Positions 1 to 13,105 are shown, counted from the stretch's first letter. The stretch: DNA of 64,000 nt from Macrophomina tecta (GCA_024180945.1 JAKSGN010000021.1:1-64000), one strand, 5' to 3'. Notes: generated from the letters alone by a model not told the origin. A program made the numbers and translations.

Positions 1-767
1 TATAGAAAGGGATCTAAGAACGCTCGCGTAGACGCGCTAAGTAGACGAGCTGACTACGTCGAAGAAAAGCTAGGTCTATAACCTATAATACTCGATACGT
101 AGGAGAACGGGTCTTTTATACCCGCTAGCCGTAGCTACTAGATTATAGCTATTTATAGCCTAGGATAAATATAGCTTAAGAAAGGACTAGACGACTCGCT
201 TACCCTAGTTAGATTATTCGCCCTAGCGATACGCCTCGAAGGCAACGAATAGGGGTAAAAGATCCGAGAAGCCTACGCAGATAATATAACGGCTTAAAAA
301 ATTAGAGAACTCAATAACGATTCCCGAGTAACTAGAAACGTAGATAGTATAATCTTATTTTTAGAATTAGTCTACGTTCCAGTTAAACTACGAGAAGAGC
401 TCGTAAAGAATATATATAAAGCCCTAGTATATAGTTATTAAGGGATAGATAAGACGATAAAGCGAATTACGAGAAGCTACTACTTTCTAGGGCTAAGAAG
501 AACCGTTTAATAAGTAGTCTCGTAATACGACCTTTATATTAGAAGTAAGGCCACGAGGTATATACCCTACGAATTACTTTAGCCGCTACTAGTACCGAAG
601 CGCCCTTAGCAATCTATCTCGCTAGACTTTATTACGGATCTACCTAAGTTAAAAGAACTGCTTACTAAGGTTAAGTATAACTCGATCTTAGTTATCGTTA
701 ATAGAATAATAAAATACATATACTACTTACTATATCTTAAGATAAGAATGATGTAAAGAATCTGACA
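1..767 (+). mobile_element. Ty3/gypsy relic, RNase H end to integrase (RIPped)
   Basis: Plus-strand remnant of a gypsy-type retrotransposon. Translating the first 60 bases gives RKGSKNARVDALSRRADYVE, the linker typical between RNase H and integrase. Near 600-720 the frame reads SISLDFITDLPK and then YNSILVIVNR, the start of the integrase catalytic core with its first Asp. Many TAG/TAA codons interrupt the frame, and CA/TG dinucleotides are nearly absent, so the copy is dead through RIP. It stops abruptly at the left LTR of the next element (768). It is not simply the left half of the plus-strand relic right of 7916, because that relic shows gag and RT, which lie upstream of integrase. Confidence 0.8.
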
Positions 768-958
768 TAAGTAAATAGACTAGTTATAAGTAGAGAGCCT
801 TTAAAAGAGTTATATATTCTTAAATACGAATTCTTAGTAGTATAGAATTTATTCCTTAGTGGCGTTATATACTAGGGGCCCGTGCGTAGCACGTAATAAG
901 CACGTAGAATGCACAGTATAAGTATTCTAAGGGTATACTAGAGCCTATTATTCTAATA
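768..958 (-). repeat. 191-bp LTR (3' LTR of gypsy copy 1)
   Basis: Near-identical in length and sequence to 7725-7915 and 20479-20669. All three differ mainly by C/T and A/G transitions. Ends read TA...TA where TG...CA is expected, consistent with RIP. The pyrimidine run at 961-975 on the plus strand is the polypurine tract of the minus-strand element. Confidence 0.8.
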
Positions 959-2400
959 CTACCCCCCCCTCTTTAGTAGGAATCGCCCCGATTTCTATTA
1001 GAAGGTATTATATTAGTGCCTTATTAAAAAACCTTTAGTAAGGAAAAAGAGTACACCTAATTACTATATAGAATATAGTATTATATATTAGCTATAGGCG
1101 TTGCGTAGTAAGGCGAGTTAGCCTTATTATATAGTCGTTACTATAAATAATAAATAAAAAATAATAAATTAATAGAAAAATAAGAAAATATATCGCTAAG
1201 CGGTTATTATACGCATAGAAGACATAGGTAATAGTATATTAGCATGGTTTTTTCTTTATTATTAGGTATTATTACTATTAAGAATAATAGAAGTTAGCCT
1301 TATATAATAATACTAGCGAATATACTAATTAGTAACTTACGCATGCTAATAATACTTATAGGGCACGAGGTCGTTTTTTTAATAGCTTTAATAGGTATAA
1401 TAACCCCCTATACTCCCCTAGATTTTTATAGTTTAGATCTAGCTTTTTTTCTTTAACTAAACTATTTTTAACTAATATTAACTCTTTTTATTACTTCTTT
1501 CTCTTAAATAATTATTATTATATAGACCTCTTTCGGCTTCGTTTACTTAAGTTACTTCTATAATAAGCTTCCGTAGATGCCTATTATGGGTAATATAGTA
1601 AAGCTTTTTTCTTATCTTTAGCCGTAGCCTAGTTTAGTAGTGGTATACTATATACGTTATATATACTACTAGGGCACGATGCGCTACCGCGAGGATAAAG
1701 TATAGGTTAATTTTATGCCTACGGAGCTTCTTAGAGGGCTTCGCTAGATCTACTTTAAGAATCTACCCTATACTAAGTATAATTAGTATACGAAGAGTAG
1801 TTATAAATATACTTTAGTAAGTATACTTTTTCCCTACTTTTTTTATACTTTTTATATACTTTTATACTACTTATACTCATTACTAATAATAAAACTTATT
1901 TTTAGATTCTTCCTTAATTCCGCCGTACTACTAATTTACTATCGTTTTATTATAATAGCTTTGATGGCACTCCTAATAAGAAGATACTAGAGTTTATAGA
2001 GAAGAACGTACTTACACTATATAAGTATACTAGTATATTAGGAGAGGCGGTATTAGTATATAAGAAGTAGAAGGCGAAGAAGATTATAGCTATTAGTAGC
2101 CGTAGTAACTAGTAGTATACGCGTAATATATCGCGCTTAGAGAATTAGTAGTATTATTAGACTAGACTAGATGGGGTTAGCTTAATAAAGCTAACTAACG
2201 AAGTAGTAAATAAAGAGTTTAAGAATAAGTGCTTTATAAGAATATCTAATATAGATAAGAGATAGTTTTAGTATAGCTTAAATATAAAGTAGATACTTCT
2301 TTAGGGCTCTTCTTTATAAATTAAGTATTTTTTTTAATATTTCTTCTTATTTTTTAATTCTAGGGGGCGCCCTCGCCGTAGCTTACTTATAGCCTACGTT
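959..2400. other. AT-rich interior of gypsy copy 1 with no recognised domain
   Basis: This stretch lies between the polypurine tract and the part of the element that matches integrase C-terminus and downstream sequence. It is strongly CA/TG-depleted and full of stops. Two short motifs similar to each other (agggcacga-type, near 1355 and 1672) recur. A partly open plus-strand stretch around 2000-2270 matches nothing I recognise. It may be a further nested insertion, but no boundaries or terminal repeats were found. Confidence 0.4.
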
Positions 2401-5400
2401 TTACCTACGTTTCGCTTACGTTTTAGCTAGGTGTTCTAGGAAATAGAATTTTCTTTAAGATAATTCTATAGAAGCTTTTTATAATTATCTAGCTCTTCTT
2501 TCTACTTCTACTCATTATATTTATAGGGCTAGCCGAGCTATTTAAGTAGGTATTACCTTAGTAGCTCTTTTTTATAGGCTACTATAGCTTTAACTTCTTA
2601 GTATTTACTATCGTCGATTTCTTCGACTAGTAGCGGTTAAAATTCTAGTCTTACCGTATAAGCTTCTAGTAATATAACGTTAAAAATAGTATATAGCCGG
2701 GATATAGATTATAGTAGGTCTAAGTAATAGGCCTAGAAGCTAATCTTCTCTAGAATTTAAAATAGTCCTAGATAATAGTTATCGAGTTTCTTATAAGACC
2801 GTTTAGTTTTAATATTTCTTACTAAGAGAAGGACTAGTTATCTAATATTAAAATATATTTTAGTTTAGTTCTAGTTATAATATTTTATTTAGAGTTTCTA
2901 GAAGTATCTAAGGAATTCCGCTACTAATTTCTATACTTTTTATATATTTTTCGCGTGTTTTTTGGCTGCTTCGGCTAATTTAGTTAGGAGATTTCTATTA
3001 AGGTTATTTTAAACCCTATTTTAGGAGTTAGGTTCTACCCCTATATCTAGTTAAACTAGTATAAAGCCTATAAAAGAGTAGGTTTTCTAGTTATAGGCGT
3101 ATAAAGCCTACTAGAGAAGCTTTACCTAGTCTAACTAGTTCTAGAAGATATAATAGCGTAGATACGCCTTTAATTTTTAATTTTACCTCTTCGTTTAGCC
3201 GTTTATTTATAGGTAAAAGGAGGTACTTAGTCTATACTTAATTCTAAGATTATAGTATAATTCGCTCTAGAACTAGCTCGTAAACGTTAAGCCCCTATCC
3301 GAGACTAGGCTATTAGGCGGCCTAAATTATATAAAGACGTTATTTACGATAAGATTCGTAAGTATTACTCTATTAATCGTCTTCCTAACTAGTAGATAAC
3401 GTATATATTTAGTAAAATAGTTAATAAGTATGAGAACTACGTTATATACTTAATCATCTCGTTCTACAGATTCTAGTAAGTCCGTAATAAAATTAAGAGA
3501 GTAGTATTTATAGGGTTAAGCGGCTACTAGTAGTAGCTATAATAACCTATATAGCTTATATTAGCGAGCCTTATTACGTTAATAGATATCGTAGCTTTAT
3601 ATATATTTTCTAATATTCGTAGTAATATCTTTCTAGTAGTACTTCTTAGAAAGTATCTTTTAGGTACGGCGGATACTATAATAGCTACTACTTAGATTAT
3701 TATAATTCCTAAGTAGAATTTCCTCGCGTAGCGAAGTATACTTTAGCACGTATACCCGCTTTTTATAGTATAGAAGTCCTTACTCGTCGATTATATACTA
3801 ATTATACGCTAAAAGCACTCTTTTCGTAAGCTATTCTCGTACGTTTATATAGAAGGCGTCCCTTCATTACTTAGTATAAATAAAATTAACTAACAATTTA
3901 GGAGTAGCTTTAAATACTATTTTAGTTATAGCGGCTACTATTACTATAGACCGAGGTATAAAGCTTTATACTAAGCTTATACTAGCTCCCTTATAGTAAG
4001 TATATACTAGAGGTACTAGGCCCTTATAAGCGAACTCGTCGTGCTTCTTATAAGTAACGAAATAGACTAAAATGATTCGATAATTACTATTGCCGTTTAT
4101 ACGTAGGTTTTTCTTATACTCTTAGCCGGGGTTCTTAGTAGTGCGTAGGGGTTCTTCTAACCCCTAAATCTAGAGTTTACGTTATAGTATAGGTAATATA
4201 GTATTAAGATAGGTACGCTTATTACCCTTCTTAAAGCTAAGGGCGTAGTCTAGATACCTTAAAAGGGCATTCGCTAAATTAGACTTACCCGGCTTATATT
4301 CGATATTAAAATCGAATTTAGCTAAGACTTTAGCGTACTAAGCCTATCGAACCGTAAGGCTCTTAGTCGTTATAAAATAATGTAGGTTATTATAATTAGA
4401 TAATACTTGTACTAGCGTTTATATGTATACTAGATAAGGCCTCTAATACTTAAAGTACTATACGATCGTATAGAGTTTTTTATCGTAGGTGTTATACCGT
4501 ATTTTAGTACTAGCGAACTTATAGCTAAAATACGTAATAGAATACTAATAGCGCTAGTTATCCTCTCTATCTAGTGGTTAGAGAAGAATACTACTATAGA
4601 TATAGTTTAATACATTAGTAATTAGTATAACTAGAAGATTTAGGTTATAGTACTATAGTATAGAAGCCTACGTAAAGTATATTTTTAGTCTACTAAACGC
4701 CTACTTTACCCCTACGGGCTATTTCTAGAACTTATACTATTTAGTTAGCCTCTTTTTCGGCACTCGTTTAGTTCTTAGATTAGGATCTTAGGCTGCTTCT
4801 TTTAGTAAGCTAGTTAGTAGTTAAACTACTATAAAGTAATTCTATATAAAACGCCTATAGAAGTTAGTAAAGCCTAGAAAAACCTAAATATTATGATAGT
4901 TTTATGGCTTTAGCTAGTTCTTAATAGCTTTAACTCTTACAGAGTCCATAATAACCCCCTAGAAAATAACGATAAAGCCTAGAAACTCGACGTACTTTAT
5001 ATAAAAGCTATATTTAGACGGTTTTACGTAGAGGTTCTAATTACGTAATCTTTAGAGAATACGTTTAACGTATTTAATATACTAAGACTTATCTACTAAG
5101 TATATAAGTATATTATTTAAGTATACTACGTAAATCATGTCTACTAGGCCTTCTAGGGCTCGGTAGATATATAACTAGAAGGTTACGAATACGTTAGTTA
5201 AGCTAAATAGTATAACTAGATACTTATAATACCCGTAACACGTCTTAAATATTATTTTCTACTTATTACCTTTCTTTATACGGATTCGGTAATAAATATC
5301 GCATAGGTCTAGTTTAGTAAAGATCTTTACGGTGCTTAGGCGGTCTAGTAGCTCGCCTACTAGTAGTATAGAATAGTTATTTTTAACCGTAACCTTATTT

Positions 5401-7724
5401 AGGCCCCTATAATCTACGTATAACTGTATAGTACCATCTGCCTTAGGGGTAAAGAGAATAGGCGCGCCCGTAGACGACTTACTATATCTAATCTACCCCT
5501 ATTCTAAGGCCTTATTAATATATTCCCTAAGAATCCATAGTTTAAATTAGGAGAGTCTATATAGGGGTATTAACGATAGCTTAGAATCTATAATAAGATT
5601 AATAATATAATTAAACTTAGTATATTACGATAGCTTAGTAGCTTATTCGTCTAAAAATATATCTAAGTACTCTCTATAAGTATTTAAAATTTCGTCGCGG
5701 ACCTTCTTAGCTATCTTAGCTAGTAGTACGTTTACTAAACTAGTAAGTTTCTTATACAGTTCGTATACTCTTTAAATACGGGAGTATAGCCTCCGTAGAT
5801 AGAAGAGAGTTTAGTTAAATAAGAGCTCTTTTAGATTTTAGTTACTTTCGCCCTACTTCTTACGTGTGTTTAGTATACTTTTCGCCCGCGAGAAGACTAT
5901 AAAAGAGTTAAAGTTATTTCTTTAACTTTCTAGATTATTTGTAGGTAAGAGCTAGTAGTTAAACAGCTAGAGAAAGTAAATAGGCTTCTTTAGTTCTAAG
6001 TCCTAGAATAATTTAGTAGCGCTTACTAGATATATACGCTCTAGTAAGTTTATACTCTAGTAAAACATTTCTCTTCTAAAATCGATAACCGGCCTAGTAG
6101 CCCTAAGCTAGGGTATACTAAGTATAGTATCGTAGCCCATAAATGAGCTACTCTAGTAAGGTTAGGGTTTAGTAGTATACGTAGCGCCCTCCGAGTCATA
6201 CATAGTAACCCCTATATAATAAAAGTCGTGTAATGTAATAGTAGTATTATTAAGAAGACGGGTAGATGGCCTAGTACTAGCTTATATATTTTATAAGATA
6301 AGTCGCTCTACATATTTAAGAGATATAAGGTTTAGGTTATAACTATAATCTATTAATACTTAAATTTTAGTAAGACCGGATAAGGTTTCTATTAAAGCGA
6401 TAATTTTTATACGTTTTAAACTACCTTCCGTTTAAGGCCCTAATCGTAAGAAAAAGAAAGAAGCGATTAGAGCTTCTCTTTTTCTAAGTCTTACTTATCT
6501 TTATAGTTCGCCTAGTTAGCATAGTTTTTAGCCTACTTTTTACCTATATTTAGGGTACTAGACCTATATAAATCGCCTACGTTCTTTAGAAGAGCTAAAG
6601 CTTTAGATCTTTAGTTTTTTTTAGCCTTCTTACTATTTCTAAAATCCTTATAGGGACCGTTACGTTCTAGGCTAGGAGTAGTAAAAGAGTACTTAGTTTT
6701 CTATAACTATTATCTATTCTCGCTCTTTTTATAGGGCCTTATTACCTCTAGCGTTTACTTAATGCGTTAAATTTTAGCTACTAAATCCTCTTCTACCTAT
6801 ATTCTAGTAAGGAAGGACTAGCGCACGAGCTCTATATATATAGATAGTAAAAGCCGAGAGTAAATTTAGTTAATATGGTAATCTACATTTTAAATTTAAT
6901 ATATAAATTTATTCTCGTACGTCTTTATTTAGGCGTAGAATTCTATAAACTTCTAGCCCTTCTTTATTACTATAGTATAATAACTAATAGCATTATTAAG
7001 GCGGTAAATAATAGAGTTACGAATATAATTTTATACTAATATCTTAAACTTCTACTAGAGTAGTACTAGTTTTTTCTAGTTTATTAGACGTCTTTAGACG
7101 TGCTAGAAGAGGATTTTATATTTAGATAGCTCTTTAGTAGCCTAGAGAGTTCTTCTAAGGTAGTTTTTATTCGCCCAATATATACTAAAATATATCTCTA
7201 CTATATTCGTCTATAAGTTATATAAGCCTTAAGTAAGGTCTTCAAGTTTTAGAGATAGGTTTCTTACGAGAAGGTTAAGTCGCTTTTTACTATCGTCTAT
7301 CTTACTTTTTATATATATTTCGCCTGCGTTTAGTATAGAAATAGTAGGTAGTTTGCCGTTAAGAGCCACTTATAGCTATTATAGAACTTTAATGCGGTTA
7401 AGGCATTCTAGAAGCTTAGCTTTTAGTATATCTTTCGTAGGTGCGCTACGTAAGCGTTATAGTTTATTAATAGCTATAGGCGCTTCTAGTTTGGCCGTAT
7501 TGCCTATTAGGCATTTAACGCCCTAGGCGCTCTTATCGACGATTAGTATTTAATAGCCTTTAGGGGTTAATAAGCCTATTTTTATTCGTTCACCTTAAGT
7601 ATTTAAATAGCTTTATTAGCCCCTTGTTTCTATTATTATAAAATCGTTTTTTTCGTTAAAATTATTATATATAGCCCTTTAAGGCCGGCTACTTTTCTAA
7701 AAGAAATTAAGAAGAATTTAATTA

Positions 7725-7915
7725 TAAGTAAATAGACTAGTTATAAGTAGAAAGCCTTTAGAAGAGTTATATATTCTTAGATACGAATTCTTAGTAGTAT
7801 AGAATTTACTCCTTAGTAGCGTTATATACTAGGGGCCCGTACGTAGCACGTAATAAGCACGTAGAATATATAGTATAAGTACTCTAAGAGTATACTAGGG
7901 TCTATTATTCTAATA
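7725..7915 (-). repeat. 191-bp LTR (5' LTR of gypsy copy 1)
   Basis: Direct repeat of 768-958, same length, starting TAAGTAAATAGACTAG and ending CTATTATTCTAATA. The bases next to it (7916-7920, ACCCC) do not match the left flank of the element (TGACA). The target duplication has therefore been lost or the ends are off by a few bases. Confidence 0.8.
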
Positions 7916-10465
7916 ACCCCTTTACTAAATTTAATAAATAATATAAAGAAAGCTAGAGCCCTAAGTATTAAAGACTTAGCTAGATAGCCTACTATAATAA
8001 TAATTATACTACTTACTAAAGCGATAAGAATGCTATAGACTAGTATTCTAAAAAGCTATAATACGTTAATATAACTCTAAGAATAGAGAAAGAGTTTATT
8101 AAAGTCTTTTCTAATAATAAGAACCTAGTTAATAGTAATATAGAAAAACTATATAATAGTACTCTAGAGTTAAGCACGACTAATAATAAGTAATAGTAAA
8201 ATAAAGCTATATTTATAAGAATAACTAAATATCTAATCTAATACGAAGAGATATATTATATTACTAATAATCTAGAGCCTATAGTTATCTAAATTCTAGG
8301 CCCTATAATTAACCTTAGAATATAGTAATATAAGGTATAGTAAAAAAAATATACGTATATATATAGTAAGATAATACCTAGAACTCCTAGAAAAAATTAC
8401 TACTTAAAATAGCTAATAAACTTATATCTTAGCTAAAGAATAAGATATAGGGAATATAATAATAGTAAAATCTATAATATCTCCGCGATATAGCCTATAC
8501 CCTCTATTAGTACGATATAGTAACTAAAAATAAAAGTACCTTATAATAAATACTCTATAAAAAATACGATATATCTATCTTTTAGTATTAGGTCTAAAAT
8601 AGGTGGATCTACTAGAGATAACTAATTAAATATAGTAGATAAATATAATAGAAATATACTCTAGTTCTAATTAAGAAATAGAATAAATATATTTATTATA
8701 AAATAATAGAACGATTTATATTAAAAAACTAAACAGCTCTTTTAGATAGAAATTCTAAGAGGGGCTATTAGATAGATTTCTTAACTAGATTATATATATA
8801 GCGAATAGAGTTATATCTACTAAATTAAATTTATATTAACTTTTATATATCCTAGTTATATTCTATAGAAAAAAGGTAATAGCTATAATCGATAACGATA
8901 TATAAGGTATATTCGTTAATTCTAAGTTTATTATTAAGAATTAACTATTCTAGTAAGCTAAGAATTACTCTTATTAGCTAAGTACGGTAGATAGTTTTCT
9001 AGTAAAATATAAAAATAACTAGATATAAATTAAGATAGAAAAAGTACTTCTTATTATTAGTAATTATTAAGAATAAATTAATTTTAATATAATAATAATT
9101 TCCGAATATAATATTATTCTAGAAATATTATAGCTAAAGACTTATAAGCTATATATTAGCTAGAGAATAAAGATTATTATATTTTCTAATAAATACTATA
9201 GACGCTACCTCGTAATAGTAAAAAAAAGCTAATAAAGCTAGAAGAAAGTACTAAAGCCTAAGAGCTAAAGTAAAGCCTCTAAGCTAAGATAATAAAATAA
9301 TAATATATCTATAGATATTAGGTAAATTAGCTATTAAGCGCTAAAACTTATAATAAGATGAAGAGAAAAGGCCTATATAGTTTATATAAAACCTAGTAAA
9401 AATACTAAGTAAAAGACTCTTACCGGTATAATACGGGGCCTTATAAATAAGAATAAGAATAGCCTAAAGCTAGTTAAAAAAGACTATTCCTAGAGGCTTA
9501 ATAAATAGTATAGCTATCTAAATAAAATAAGTACTAGTCCCCTTAGATATAAGAGCTATAATAATAAAGGTATTTTAGTAGCTAAGATTAGTATAGATCT
9601 TAGCAAAATTATAAGGCCTACTAAGAATAAATTAATATCTATACTAAAATTAGAGATAGTTCTATAGAAGTTCTAAAATATACTAAGAATATTCTAAGAA
9701 AGAAATAAGAAATAACTACTAAAGTATTAGCTATAGAATTATAAGATATTTCTACTTCTAGAAATATAATCTATTTTTAAGCCTATTTACTTTTTATCTA
9801 AGATAGAGGCTTAAAGTACTATAGAAATATATTAATAAAAACCTAGAATAAGAATATATATAATCTTTATAATTACTAGTAAGATACTCTATTTTATTTA
9901 TTTTAAAAAAGAATAGTAAGCTTCATCTCTATATTAACTACTAATAACTAAATAATATTACGGTTAAAAACTAATATCTATTATCTTATATTAACGAATT
10001 ATAGAATAAGCTTCGTAATGCTAAGTTCTTTATAAAACTAAATTTTTAAGAAGGCTACTATCTAGTCTATATTAAAAAAGATAAAGAATAGAAGATAGTA
10101 TTTTAAATATAATTTAAATATTACGAGTATATAGTAATATTTTTTAGATTTACTAACGTACTAGCTATCTTTTAAAGCTTAGTTAATAATACTCTATATT
10201 TATATTTAGATATATTTTTCTTAGCTTACCTAGATAATATTCTAATATACTTAAAGATACTTAAGAAATATATTAAGTACGTAAGAAAAGTTCTAAAGAC
10301 TTTAAATAAATAAAATCTCTAAGTAGTCCTAGAAAAAAGTAAGTAGTATATATAAAAAATAAAATATCTAGGATTTATTATTATTCCTAGATATATTAGT
10401 ATAGATAATAAGAAACTAGACGTAATTAAAGACTAGCTAATACTATAAATAGTTAAAAAAGTATA

Positions 10466-12315
10466 ACGTATCCCACAAGCGAGCGTGCCACACAAGCGAG
10501 TGTGCCACCCAACCAAGAAAACGCGACACCCTAGCTTCAACCAACAATGCATCAGCCAACCCACGCTCAATCCATCTTACATGAAGCTCAGATAGCTTTA
10601 GCGAAGCAAGCTATCGATCAAGGCCAAATTCAAAGCAATCGGCTCGCTGCAAAGACGTTTAACGTTAATCGGATGACCCTTAAGCGACGACGCGACAGGA
10701 TTCCTTCTCGACGCGATTGCACGCCCAACTCTCGAAAGCTTACTAATATCGAGGAATCAGTTCTTGTCAAACGTGTCCTCGATCTAGATTCGCGAGGATT
10801 TCCGCCGCGATTAAGTGCTGTTGAAGGTATGGCAAATAAGCTACTCGCCGACCGCGCCGGAGGTACCGTTGGCAAGAACTGGCCCTCCAACTTCGTAAGA
10901 CGGACTCCCGAGCTAAAAACACGTCTGAATCGAAAGTATGACTATCAGCGAGCTAAATGCGAGGACCCAGAGCTTATCACGCAATGGTTTCAGCTCGTCC
11001 AGAACACTATCACGAAGTATGGGATCGTGAACGGTGACATCTACAACTTCGATGAAGCCGGCTTCCTCATGGGCATGATTGCAGCCGGAATGGTTGTCAC
11101 AGCATTGGAGCGACGCGCTCGACCCAAATCAGTCCAGCCAGGCAATCGCGAGTGGGTTACGGTGATCCAGGGAGTCAACGCCGAGGGCTGGGCGATTCCG
11201 CCGTTCGTGATTTTCAAGGGACAACACCACCTTTCTGCTTGGTACAGCGACGACGTACCAGGCAATTGGGTCATCGCATTAAGCGAAAACGGCTGGACGA
11301 CGAACGAGCTTGGTCTGCAGTGGCTGCAGCACTTCGAAAAGCACACAAAGGATCGCACAACTGGAGCATGGCGACTTCTGATTCTTGACGGCCACGCGAG
11401 CCACAATTCGGCCGAATTCGACGCGTTCTGCCAGGAACGCAAGATCATCACGCTCTTCATGCCTGCGCATTCATCGCATCTCCTCCAGCCGCTCGATGTA
11501 GGCTGTTTTGCGCCTCTCAAGAAGGCGTACGGAAAGCAGGTTGAAGAGCTGATGCGATCTCACATCAACCACATCACGAAGCTCGAGTTTCTGCCTGCGT
11601 TCAAAACGGCGTTCGAAGCCGCATTTACGCAGCAGAATATCGTAGGCGGGTTCCGAGGCGCAGGACTGGTCCCGCTCGATCCAGAGGCCGTGATTTCCAA
11701 GCTCGATGTCAAGCTTCGGACGCCGACACGCCCGCAGGCAGAGGCCATAACTTGGGACGCTCAAACACCGCACAACCCAGCTGAATTAGCCTCTCAGACT
11801 GAGCTTATTAGGAACCGGATTGCAAAGCATCAGAACAGCTCACCAACGCCAATCAACGATGCGCTGAACCAGCTTGCTAAGGGGGCTCAAATGATGGCGC
11901 ATTCGGCTGTTCTTCTGCAGGCGGAAGTCGCGAATCTTCAAAAGGCAAACGAGGCCGCAACGCGACGTAAAAAGCGGCAGAAAAAGCGGATTCAGAAGCG
12001 AGGGACTCTTACGGTTCAGGAGGGGCAGTATTTAATCGATGGAGCTGCTGTTAACCAACAGATTTCGCGGGAAACGCGCCAAAGTGGTGCGCAATCGGAG
12101 GGGCCAGCGAGAAAACGACGGCGATGTGGGCAGTGCGGCGAAACTGGACATAATTCTCGTACATGTCAAAAAGGTGCGGAAACTACTGTAGAATAGCGTA
12201 CCTATTAGAAATAGTCGATTTTGCAGGACGTTGCAGAGTTAGTTGTACTTAAAGTGGGTTGGGTTTGGTAAGGTGGCACACTCGCTTATGTGGCACGCTC
12301 GCTTGTGGGATACGT
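10466..12315 (+). mobile_element. Fot1/pogo-like DNA transposon, intact, 1850 bp
   Basis: A complete Tc1/mariner-superfamily element sits in the RT gene of the RIPped gypsy relic. It is flanked by TA duplications (10464-10465 and 12316-12317) and has 44-bp terminal inverted repeats (10466-10509 and 12272-12315) that differ at one base, a CA/TA difference. Each repeat starts ACGTATCCCACAAGCGAGCG and holds a 17-bp unit twice in tandem. The interior has normal CA/TG content and one uninterrupted transposase ORF, unlike everything around it, so it inserted after the surrounding DNA was RIPped. Size and organisation fit the Fot1/pogo group. Confidence 0.93.
10547..12196 (+). CDS. Fot1/pogo-like DDE transposase with C-terminal zinc knuckle
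   Basis: 549 residues, one exon, and the only gene of the transposon. It would bind the terminal repeats and cut and paste the element at TA. The N-terminal 40 residues hold a helix-turn-helix-like stretch (LAAKTFNVNRMTLKRRRD). Residues about 65-125 resemble the CENP-B/Tc5 DNA-binding domain (LDLDSRGFPPR, GKNWPSNFVRR). The catalytic core follows: first Asp in YNFDEAGF (about 168), second in LILDGHASHNS (about 282), third in HLLQPLDVGCF. Thirty-five residues separate the last two, making it DD35D as in Fot1-type enzymes. A basic stretch and a CCHC knuckle (CGQCGETGHNSRTC) close the protein. The ATG lies 37 bp inside the left terminal repeat. Nothing is broken, so it could be active. Confidence 0.93.
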   Translation: MHQPTHAQSILHEAQIALAKQAIDQGQIQSNRLAAKTFNVNRMTLKRRRDRIPSRRDCTPNSRKLTNIEESVLVKRVLDLDSRGFPPRLSAVEGMANKLLADRAGGTVGKNWPSNFVRRTPELKTRLNRKYDYQRAKCEDPELITQWFQLVQNTITKYGIVNGDIYNFDEAGFLMGMIAAGMVVTALERRARPKSVQPGNREWVTVIQGVNAEGWAIPPFVIFKGQHHLSAWYSDDVPGNWVIALSENGWTTNELGLQWLQHFEKHTKDRTTGAWRLLILDGHASHNSAEFDAFCQERKIITLFMPAHSSHLLQPLDVGCFAPLKKAYGKQVEELMRSHINHITKLEFLPAFKTAFEAAFTQQNIVGGFRGAGLVPLDPEAVISKLDVKLRTPTRPQAEAITWDAQTPHNPAELASQTELIRNRIAKHQNSSPTPINDALNQLAKGAQMMAHSAVLLQAEVANLQKANEAATRRKKRQKKRIQKRGTLTVQEGQYLIDGAAVNQQISRETRQSGAQSEGPARKRRRCGQCGETGHNSRTCQKGAETTVE

Positions 12316-12362
12316 TAATTCTTTCTTAGATTTACTAACTTTTATTAAAAATTTATTATAAA

Positions 12363-13105
12363 TATTACGAACTCTAGAGGATAAGGGCTTTATAACCCTA
12401 TAGATAGAAAGTCTATATAGAAAAAGATATTATAGGGACTAAGAACCCTTATAAGTAGTAAAGCTATACGGCCGGAATGCCCGTACGGGAAACCTAGCCT
12501 TAAGAAAAGATAGCGCGTATAGCCCTAAGCTAAGTAGTAATAGAGGCCCGTACGGGAATAATACCCGCGTAGTATAGTAACTACCTGAAAGAATAGTAAA
12601 ACTAAGTTTCTATAGAAAAAAGATACTTATAGAAAAAAAGTATAGATCTAGAAAACTAACTTTAGATATAAGAGACGAATAAGAAAATATTAAATATATC
12701 GTCTACTTATTAGGGTAGAAGTTAGGTTTTAGAAAATAGGCCTTAGCGCCTAAGTTATATAGGGCCTACCGGGCCTACTAAATAATAAAGAATTATAACT
12801 ATTCTCTATAACGCTTAGATAACTAAGAATACTAATTATCTACTACTATCTATAGATTACTATATATTTTCTATAGTATATAGATATACTTCTTAGATAG
12901 TACTTTAATCTTTATAGTTAACTTAAGATTCTAATATAGACTTATTAGAGATAATAAGCCTAACGCGTATTATATACTAATCTATTACGTAACTGCTATT
13001 TATTATTTTAATTCTTTATTCTTCTCTTATTCTTTAAGGTAAATCTTACCCCTATCTAACTCTACTAGGTAACTCTAAAGCCTAGTAGAAGAGGCCGTCG
13101 TTATA
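12363..13105 (+). repeat. 743-bp gypsy-type LTR, RIPped copy (solo)
   Basis: Aligns without gaps over 743 bp to 13326-14068. Nearly all differences are C-to-T or G-to-A in CpA/TpG contexts, this being the mutated member. It starts TATTACGAAC where the clean copy has TGTTACGAAC, the usual start of fungal chromovirus LTRs. It interrupts the pol frame of gypsy relic 2. No target duplication was recognised. Confidence 0.75.

Larger units (their letters stand above)
768..7915 (-). mobile_element. Ty3/gypsy retrotransposon copy 1, full length, RIP-inactivated
   Basis: Element of 7148 bp bounded by two direct 191-bp LTRs and read on the minus strand. Going 5' to 3' on that strand are the 5' LTR (7725-7915), a gag region, reverse transcriptase with a RIP-altered active site VVYLNNILIY near 5097-5140 (normally YLDDILIY), RNase H, and integrase near 3160-3480. 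Integrase reads VLILINYFTKYIRYL, then LVSDRGLTFTS, then FYL.ING.TKR with stops where Gln is expected. A polypurine tract lies at about 959-975, against the 3' LTR (768-958). Dozens of in-frame TAG/TAA codons make it non-functional. No matching 5-bp target duplication could be seen. Confidence 0.85.
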
